11,668 bases of DNA from assembly GCA_026770585.1 (NCBI GenBank), contig MU647837.1, forward strand, positions 38,828-50,495, read 5' to 3'. The position numbers were made by a program, and so were the translations under genes. The notes below the pieces were generated by a model. It was given only the letters and a program-made list of their open reading frames with translations, ran no database searches and was not told the origin of the DNA. Source of the stretch: Baffinella frigidus. Taxonomy: Eukaryota; Cryptophyceae; Cryptomonadales; Baffinellaceae. Of the stretch, positions 6,631 to 11,668 are shown in pieces; the first letter of the stretch is position 1; each line of letters begins with the position of its first letter.

Positions 6631-7981
6631 GGGAACCAAATGCACCCCGAACCCGCGGAGCCGGTGTTGATACCACACCACCAATTATCTGGGTGGAGTT
6701 AGCATCGTCGACAACCCCACGTTGGCGCTTCGCAGCAGGTGAATTAAACGGCGACATCGACAGAATAGGGTTCGTAACGGTTGCACTAGATCGTTTCGAT
6801 GTACCCCCTGCGACAGCGTCCCTGGTTTCTTGAAAGGCGCTCACGTTGTCCACACCCGAAGCCAAAAACGTACTACTACTACCACCACTGCCACTATTGC
6901 CTCTAGTGGAACTTTTGCCTCCAGTGGTAATATTGGTACCCCAACTATTACCTCCAGTGGTACTAATGCCTGCAGTGGTACTATCAGTACCATAAGGCGA
7001 ACCGGGTGCTGAGTGAAAAGCTTGGACCTGGGTGCCTTCTTGGGGACCCTTCAACATTTCTTCTGCACTGTTACGTAGACCATCACGTTCAGTGCCAGAC
7101 ATGTGATGGGTCGTACCATGCTTTGAAGAAACGTGGTGGTCTGCTAATTTGTGGAACAATGTCTCGGCGATCTCTTTGTAGTACAAGGTATGCCACTCCA
7201 TTGTGTATGGCTTCAAGGCATTTGTGAAATCATCAAAAAGACCCCTGTTTTCCTCTAACACACCCCATAGACGATTTGCGGCTTCATCATGAAGCCTCTC
7301 CGCGTCATTACTCTTTCTGTTTGTTCCAGCCCCACCAGACCGTACCAACTGCTGGCGCAAGAGCTTATAGCCGACATATGTATTAAACGCAGTAGAGTAC
7401 GTCTCATGCCGTCGGAGGTAATTAACCAACTCCTTGTATTGGGATGATTTTATCTTGCCTTTCAAGCTCGGGTGATATAACACGTCTTGGAGAGCCATTT
7501 CATACGCCGTCTTCACTACTGCAGAAAACGACTTCTTCTGGTTCAGTTCGAACACGAGTTGCAGCGCTTGTGCGACGCGTACACTCAGATGCACTACATA
7601 CATCTGCGCTTGGAAGCTTTCAGTTGCATTCTCTTTGTCCAACACCCTTTGTTCCATCTGCTGTTGTATGTGTGGAACGTAGACATCCCACATAAGCTTG
7701 CGTAGTTTCTGCATATCTTCCTCGTTCATACTCTTGTATGCATTGTTACATTCTGTCTTGAGAATAACGTTGTTGAGGTCTAGGAATGATGTCCCTGCCA
7801 CTAGATGTGCTGCATGTTTGTCACGCTCCATAGCAAAATAGAATGCACTGTGTTGGTCAACGGGCGGGTCGAAGAAGTCGCCGAGACCAGTGTCGAACTC
7901 AGCCCGTTGGTCGCGTTCTCTACGGTTTCTGAGGGATGGATCATATTCAGTAGAGGGGGGTCCTGCGACAAATGCCGACAT
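6620..7981 (-). CDS. 453-residue protein, helical front and Ser/Gly tail with basic motif
   Basis: I do not recognise the family. Residues 1-45 are charged and Pro-containing. Residues 60-290 are predicted from composition to be mainly helical (for example LNNVILKTECNNAYKSMNEE and YKELVNYLRRHETYS), with several Tyr and Trp. Residues 333-375 are an approximate Thr/Gly/Ser repeat (TTGGNSWG, TTGGKSSTRG), repetitive in the DNA too (about 6885-6990). Residues 411-421, FNSPAAKRQRG, resemble a nuclear localisation signal in an SP-rich setting. This layout suits a DNA- or capsid-associated protein, but that is a guess. The ATG at 7981 follows a TATA element at 8047-8054 by about 66 bp and is divergent from the membrane-protein gene. 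The C-terminal FGSLFK and its stop lie in or next to the 17-bp array, so the end may have been altered. Confidence 0.75.
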   Translation of the reverse strand: MSAFVAGPPSTEYDPSLRNRRERDQRAEFDTGLGDFFDPPVDQHSAFYFAMERDKHAAHLVAGTSFLDLNNVILKTECNNAYKSMNEEDMQKLRKLMWDVYVPHIQQQMEQRVLDKENATESFQAQMYVVHLSVRVAQALQLVFELNQKKSFSAVVKTAYEMALQDVLYHPSLKGKIKSSQYKELVNYLRRHETYSTAFNTYVGYKLLRQQLVRSGGAGTNRKSNDAERLHDEAANRLWGVLEENRGLFDDFTNALKPYTMEWHTLYYKEIAETLFHKLADHHVSSKHGTTHHMSGTERDGLRNSAEEMLKGPQEGTQVQAFHSAPGSPYGTDSTTAGISTTGGNSWGTNITTGGKSSTRGNSGSGGSSSTFLASGVDNVSAFQETRDAVAGGTSKRSSATVTNPILSMSPFNSPAAKRQRGVVDDANSTQIIGGVVSTPAPRVRGAFGSLFK

Positions 7982-8046
7982 ACAATACGGGCCAAGTTAC
8001 GGACGACGCTGTTTCCAGCCGAGGTTGTCCGCTCACATTCTCGTTG

Positions 8047-8054
8047 TTATATAG
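8047..8054. promoter_or_regulatory. TATA element of a divergent gene pair
   Basis: TTATATAG on the top strand reads CTATATAA on the bottom. It is 47 bp before the ATG at 8101 on the right and 66 bp before the ATG at 7981 on the left. It is the only good TATA candidate in the gap, so both genes probably use it. Confidence 0.65.
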
Positions 8055-8100
8055 GCCGTTTCGTGTGTACGACACAACAACCGGGGGTATTTGGTATTGT

Positions 8101-8790
8101 ATGTTGTATACAAAACGGGTAACTCTTCTATTTCTGACACAATTTATATGCACGCTAGCATTTGTGATATACTGTCTCTTGATTGTAATCAACTTTGCTG
8201 AGATGTTCCATACAAACCTTACCCGTATACACCATAAGAGAGAAACTGATAGCTGGCTACAAGCACGTTGCAAAGAACAAGAATTTGTTCACCACATCCA
8301 CCACCATATAGACTTGTGTGAGACCGTCGAACGTGACGCAATGACCAATGCATATCTTGTAGCGATGCAGCTTGCATTGGATGGTTTACATCTATGCGGA
8401 AGTTACAGCTGTGAGAAGATACTGATAGCCCTCACTGTGTCACTTTGTCTCAGTATCTATACATGGATCGCATCCATCACGGTGGTGTTGATAATGATAC
8501 CTATTTGCATCCTTCCACTCTACCGCAAATGGCAAAGAAACTTGCTGTTACACGAGAACCAACTGGGTGTAAATGCCCTTGTTCCGAGTATCTACATACG
8601 CGACCAACCACATAACATGCATGATATCCCATTTCGGGTGCACAATAACCCATCTCCGTCTCATTTCATCACAGAGCCAAGACAGAGGCGTGTATTGGAC
8701 AATGGTACGGACAATCTCACATGTAATCGCTACACCTCCTCTGACGAACAACAACAACACCCATACCCATACCACAACCACCAGCTATGA
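8101..8790 (+). CDS. membrane protein with four-cysteine loop
   Basis: I chose the ATG at 8101, 47 bp after the TATA element. An in-frame ATG at 7972 lies upstream of the TATA and overlaps the divergent gene, so it is unlikely. The 229-residue product has a hydrophobic segment at residues 7-31. A loop follows with four cysteines (C57, C73, C99, C104; the last two as CGSYSC) and a His-rich stretch, then a long hydrophobic region at about 107-140 that could be one or two membrane spans. The tail is polar, ending in a Gln/His/Pro/Tyr-rich stretch, and has two NxT sites. Basic residues after the second hydrophobic region suggest that both ends are cytosolic and the cysteine loop is in the lumen, forming disulfides. 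The family is not recognised; a virion or host-membrane protein is plausible. Confidence 0.7.
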   Translation: MLYTKRVTLLFLTQFICTLAFVIYCLLIVINFAEMFHTNLTRIHHKRETDSWLQARCKEQEFVHHIHHHIDLCETVERDAMTNAYLVAMQLALDGLHLCGSYSCEKILIALTVSLCLSIYTWIASITVVLIMIPICILPLYRKWQRNLLLHENQLGVNALVPSIYIRDQPHNMHDIPFRVHNNPSPSHFITEPRQRRVLDNGTDNLTCNRYTSSDEQQQHPYPYHNHQL

Positions 8791-8840
8791 GATTCATACA
8801 AAAGCACACCAATACGATTATATCCTAACCATGGTCGTTC

Positions 8841-8848
8841 TATTTAAG
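8841..8848 (+). promoter_or_regulatory. TATA box of the four-span membrane gene
   Basis: TATTTAAG lies 29 bp before the ATG at 8877, much as the 3058-3066 element lies before the ATG at 3027. This spacing supports 8877 as the original start, although the frame from there closes early. Confidence 0.6.
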
Positions 8849-8876
8849 TAGACACGTAGTACTGTCGCCACTTATC

Positions 8877-9607
8877 ATGACGTCTACGGTGCCCAACGAC
8901 GACAGCGATATGGACACGCTGTGGAAAGGCATGAGCGACTGCGCCAGGTCATGGAACGTATGAAAGCTGCAGAAGAAACGCAGACAGCAGGTACTGCAAC
9001 CGACCAGACAAGCACAACCGACCAGACACCCAGCACAACCGACCAGACACCCAGCACAACCGACCAGGGCATATGCGCAATGAGAAAGGTGTGTGTGTAT
9101 GTTGCATCGCACAGCCGCTACACCTTGTACGAGATCGCCTGTTTCTTGCTGGGGGTATGCTTGATGGCATATCAGATGGTCCAAGACTCCTTCCACCTCC
9201 ACTCGTACATCGAGGAGACACCCGCCAAGACCAGTCTCCCATGGGACGTTTCGTGTATGTACAAGGGGTTTGGGCCTATTGTCACTGCGACTACGGTGTT
9301 TGTGTGGCATTTCTCGACTTATCGCATTGCACACGCCCAACAGTTTTACAAGATAGTAGCACACTTGACCGTGTTCGCCTGGTCGGAGTTTTACTGGGCT
9401 TACTACACCGTGTCAAGGGAGACGGGGGGTGTCTGTTGTAACATTGTCTACATTTTCGTTTTCGGGATGATAATAGAACTGTGTTCTGTGTTTGGTGGTG
9501 ATGTACACACAGACAAAGATTCCTCGGAAGAGGAACGCGCAAAACACATGCCGAACAGCCCAGATTTCATCCCACGTGAAATATGGGAACTCCACGGCTT
9601 GGGATAA
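8877..9607 (+). CDS. four-span membrane protein, frame break near the start
   Basis: The frame from the ATG at 8877, 29 bp after the TATA box, stops at 8961-8963. The main frame runs to 9607 and has its first ATG at 8951. The two probably belong to one gene, with a break at about 8930-8950 (net minus one base). If the break is real, translation could start at 8951, giving 218 residues. From 8951 the order is: a short charged helix, a TDQTPST repeat (21-bp DNA repeats at 9001-9069), then four hydrophobic segments at about residues 59-76, 106-121, 132-152 and 161-179. The loop between the first two contains HLHSYIEE and PWDVSC, and the last 30 residues are acidic with no further span. I do not recognise the family. 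It follows the other membrane-protein gene in the same direction with its own promoter. A perfect hairpin follows the stop. Confidence 0.7.
9001..9069. repeat. 21-bp in-frame coding repeat
   Basis: Two identical 21-bp units (9019-9039, 9040-9060) follow an 18-bp version lacking one codon (9001-9018) and precede a partial unit. They encode TDQTPST repeats in the N-terminal region of the four-span protein, before its first hydrophobic segment. Length changes in whole codons keep the frame. Confidence 0.95.
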
Positions 9608-9614
9608 GTTCCCA

Positions 9615-9634
9615 TTTACAGTCTCAACTGTAAA
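9615..9634 (+). terminator. hairpin just after the four-span gene
   Basis: TTTACAGT (9615-9622), loop CTCA, then ACTGTAAA (9627-9634): a perfect 8-bp stem that starts 8 bases after the stop codon. Some large DNA viruses end transcripts at palindromes. No AATAAA follows nearby on this strand, so the hairpin may serve that role here, but this is inference. Confidence 0.45.
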
Positions 9635-9730
9635 GCAGGTGCTTTGGCGGTTAATGTATGTTAATTCAATACATAATTCAAACAACGCAACTCAAATGTT
9701 TCACGTCTATACACATAATTTGCTGATCTG

Positions 9731-9736
9731 TTTATT
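9731..9736 (-). promoter_or_regulatory. polyadenylation signal for the leftward gene
   Basis: AATAAA on the minus strand lies about 45 bases after the stop of the leftward gene ending at 9780, where a eukaryotic polyadenylation signal would be expected. Confidence 0.5.
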
Positions 9737-9779
9737 AGGATCATACACACTGAAACACTCCTTACATAACTAACACAGA

Positions 9780-10412
9780 TTACAGCGCCTGCCTCGCGAT
9801 CATGATATCCACGGGTTCGTATGGCCGTGCGCTCGAGAGCGCACGAGCAAAAACACGCATACGATCCCCGTAATACTGATGAGAATTTTCGTTCTGGCTT
9901 TCTATGTACGGTTTGATAGAAAACATACCGGTCTTGACACGATCACTCGAACCTTGCTTCACACCCAAACCACGGTTGTAGAAATCACGGCGCTGTTTAG
10001 AAGTTTTGTCCATAGTATGAGCCGGCCCGGCGCCTACAGCAGTTCGAATATCCTCTATATTCATGCATTCAATACGCCCACCATTCTCGTTAAACATAGA
10101 GCACTCCGCCTCTGGTATATACATCTGAATCTGATCACCCGTCTGGACCTCGTATGCACCGTTGATGACAGTACGCAACCCACCAACCTGCACGGATGCA
10201 ACAGTGTCCCCCTTGTGTGCATGAGCACACGCCCTGCCAACTGAGTACCCGACCGGCATGAAGTGCCGGAGCTGCAGAGACTTCTTCGTGTGGTCCGTAA
10301 CACTTGCGTAAGTCGCCTTTTTCATCAGGGACTTTTCATCATTGGGCAAACCCATGAAGTGATAATGAGCCGCGACAAATTCCTTTTCTTTCTCATGGAG
10401 GACACCCACCAT
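9780..10412 (-). CDS. unknown beta-rich protein, probably missing its N-terminus
   Basis: The ATG at 10412 gives 210 residues, but the frame stays open upstream to a stop at 10497-10499 without another ATG. The extra codons next to the ATG (about 10413-10458, including TITGTKCAYPSVIT) look like the same protein. The gene therefore probably began further right and was cut at the junction near 10460. No TATA box precedes it, unlike several other genes of the block. Residues 67-98 have a beta-rich pattern with two GD turns (KGDTVASVQVGG, YEVQTGDQIQMYI), as in small beta-barrel or structural domains. The middle is polar, and the end (VFARALSSARPYEPVDIMIARQAL, residues 187-210) is beta-like again. 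A virion structural role is possible, but I cannot name a family. AATAAA follows the stop at 9731-9736. Confidence 0.65.
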   Translation of the reverse strand: MVGVLHEKEKEFVAAHYHFMGLPNDEKSLMKKATYASVTDHTKKSLQLRHFMPVGYSVGRACAHAHKGDTVASVQVGGLRTVINGAYEVQTGDQIQMYIPEAECSMFNENGGRIECMNIEDIRTAVGAGPAHTMDKTSKQRRDFYNRGLGVKQGSSDRVKTGMFSIKPYIESQNENSHQYYGDRMRVFARALSSARPYEPVDIMIARQAL

Positions 10413-10578
10413 AGTGATAACACTCGGATACGCGCACTTGGTACCGGTAATCGTTAATAGAGCTCGGTGAGCGTACAGAAGGTGAGCAGGGGATTCCTAC
10501 TCACAAGGAGAGGCAAGGGGACCGCAGACGCTGAAGACGCGAGATTCGTGTCAGGATTATTCTTGGATAAAGAGCTCA

Positions 10579-10607
10579 CTCCAAGGATTCTCGAGGAATC
10601 CTTGGAG
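10579..10607. repeat. 12-bp perfect hairpin
   Basis: CTCCAAGGATTC and GAATCCTTGGAG flank a 5-base loop TCGAG. It opens a cluster of hairpins that includes the perfect 14-bp palindrome CCTTACATGTAAGG (10673-10686) and CAAGCC/GGCTTG around 10720. The cluster could fold as structured RNA or mark a mobile-element end. Confidence 0.75.
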
Positions 10608-10926
10608 CCATTTCCTTCTCCCTTTAATGATCACGTACCCTTTTACACCGTCAGTTGACTTTTCGTCAAGTCCCTTACATGTAAGGCCTTCTTAAGTTGA
10701 GGTTTCTTAAGTAAACTCCAAGCCTTAAGTGGCTTGACAGTCAGGCCTATCGAGCTCACAACCTGAGCTCTCATGCTGGTCTCTCACCCTCGCTCGAGAC
10801 GCAGAGAGACAGAGAGAGAGAGCCACTACGAGAGGAGTAGTAGGCGCTTCAGAAGACGAAGGTCGGAAGGGGCGCTTGGTAGCTCCGTGAAGAGTCCTGC
10901 GCAGGAGGAAGGCATAGTGGTGATAG

Positions 10927-10971
10927 TCTCTCAAGGATCGCTCACCTTTTGCGTAGCTCAGACCGCTTGAG
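10927..10971. repeat. 45-bp degenerate repeat, first copy
   Basis: This segment matches 11221-11265 in order and length. Shared blocks include TCAAGGATCGCTC, CTTTT, GCGTAGC and a terminal CTTGAG/CCTGAG. The copies lie 294 bp apart in the same orientation. The first copy also has CTCAAG and CTTGAG at its ends as an inverted repeat. Confidence 0.7.
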
Positions 10972-11118
10972 AAGCATTTCTCTGAGAGAAGGTTGTTGTT
11001 AACAGTTGTCAGGATTAGGTGTAAAGGGCGAGTCATAAAAGGCAGGCCTTGCATTTGGGTCTTGAAGGTAGGACCTGCTTCAAGAGGATGAAGGTCTTTT
11101 AGCAGGTTGATGAAAGGT

Positions 11119-11220
11119 GTCAGACTCTTGAGTAATGAGAACTGACCAGACCAGGACGAGGACAAACGTGAGGGATAGTTATTTCGCAGTTGGTCTCTCT
11201 TCGCACCGAGAAGAGGAGTG
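11119..11220. repeat. about 100-bp degenerate direct repeat, first copy
   Basis: It is similar to 11554-11657. Both start with TCAGACTC and GAGAACTG and end with CAGTTGGTCTCTCTTC followed by GAAGAG. The copies are about 435 bp apart, so a longer diverged unit may be repeating across the flank and beyond the window. Confidence 0.65.
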
Positions 11221-11668
11221 TCTTTCAAGGATCGCTCCTTTTACGCGTAGCGTAGACGGCCTGAGTAAGGTTGAGGACAAGAGCAGTTGTGCGAGAGTGT
11301 CAGACGTTAGTCTTCAAGAGAGTTGGTTGCTTCGAAGTCAGTGTGTTTCGAAGTAACAGTGTACCTGGAGAGATATGTTTAGATCCAGGGGGTTTCATGC
11401 TTGGGCCCAGGAATCAGGGTTCGAGGTCATACAGGAGGAGAGCTTAGAGAGACGGGTCAGCTGCGTTGAAGCCTCCTGTTGACTGGTCGTCGGTGTACCT
11501 GCAGTTTGGAGGGGAAGAAGGGTGCGAGTTCCCTTTCATAGAGTTAGAATGGACATCAGACTCGGAGTAGTGAGAACTGTCCAGGGTGAGAACGAGAGGC
11601 GGTGCTGAAAGGTGTTCGCCTCTCAGTTGGTCTCTCTTCTTTGGGAAGAGAGGTGAGCGAGAGGGGTA

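Larger units (their letters stand above)
10497..11668. other. right flank: hairpin- and repeat-rich, no convincing gene
   Basis: Sequence style changes near 10460. This flank is about 50% GC and purine-rich, with many short inverted repeats at about 10570-10780 and degenerate direct repeats from 10927 on. Several frames are open, the longest at 10725-11228 on the minus strand, but their products show no domain and the repeats run through them. It looks like repetitive, possibly transposon-derived, host DNA. Confidence 0.5.

Noticed and set aside
8840-9364. 174-residue leftward frame antisense to the four-span gene
   Set aside because: It contains a low-complexity mirror of the 21-bp coding repeat; the opposite strand has the membrane segments, a TATA box and a terminal hairpin.
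10725-11228. 167-residue leftward frame in the right flank
   Set aside because: The composition is uneven and Ser/Leu/Arg-rich, no domain is visible, and repeat copies pass through it; it is probably a chance open frame.

Overview
The window looks like a nuclear chromosome of a eukaryote, probably a protist, carrying a block of about 9.4 kb that resembles an integrated eukaryotic DNA virus. The left flank (1 to about 1000) is very GC-rich. It holds the 5' end of a gene for the splicing factor SF3B3/SAP130, damaged by a nonsense codon and a frame break. The right flank (about 10460-11668) is purine-rich, full of hairpins and degenerate repeats, and has no convincing gene. The host species cannot be named from this sequence.

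The block between them (about 1010-10460) has lower GC, tightly packed intronless frames on both strands, TATA boxes 29-66 bp before start codons, and mostly unfamiliar proteins. From left to right it holds: a leftward frame that runs into the left junction; two short tandem arrays; a leftward 439-residue protein of unknown function; a rightward ESCRT-III (Snf7/CHMP4-like) gene; a leftward ankyrin-repeat gene with a frame break; a GC-rich rightward gene enclosed by two arrays of the same 17-bp repeat; a leftward protein with a helical front, a Ser/Gly/Thr-rich tail and a basic motif; two rightward membrane-protein genes; and a leftward gene that seems to lose its 5' end at the right junction. 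Gene loss at both edges suggests a fragment of a larger viral genome.

Three divergent arrangements share a TATA sequence that reads as a promoter on both strands. Three genes end inside a short tandem array (13-bp, 17-bp or 8-bp units) that supplies the stop codon. The most striking gene is the ESCRT-III homologue: with two membrane-protein genes in the same block, it raises the possibility of a virus-encoded membrane-remodelling or budding function. This is inference. No hallmark capsid, polymerase or packaging gene is recognisable, so the viral assignment rests on gene style and context.
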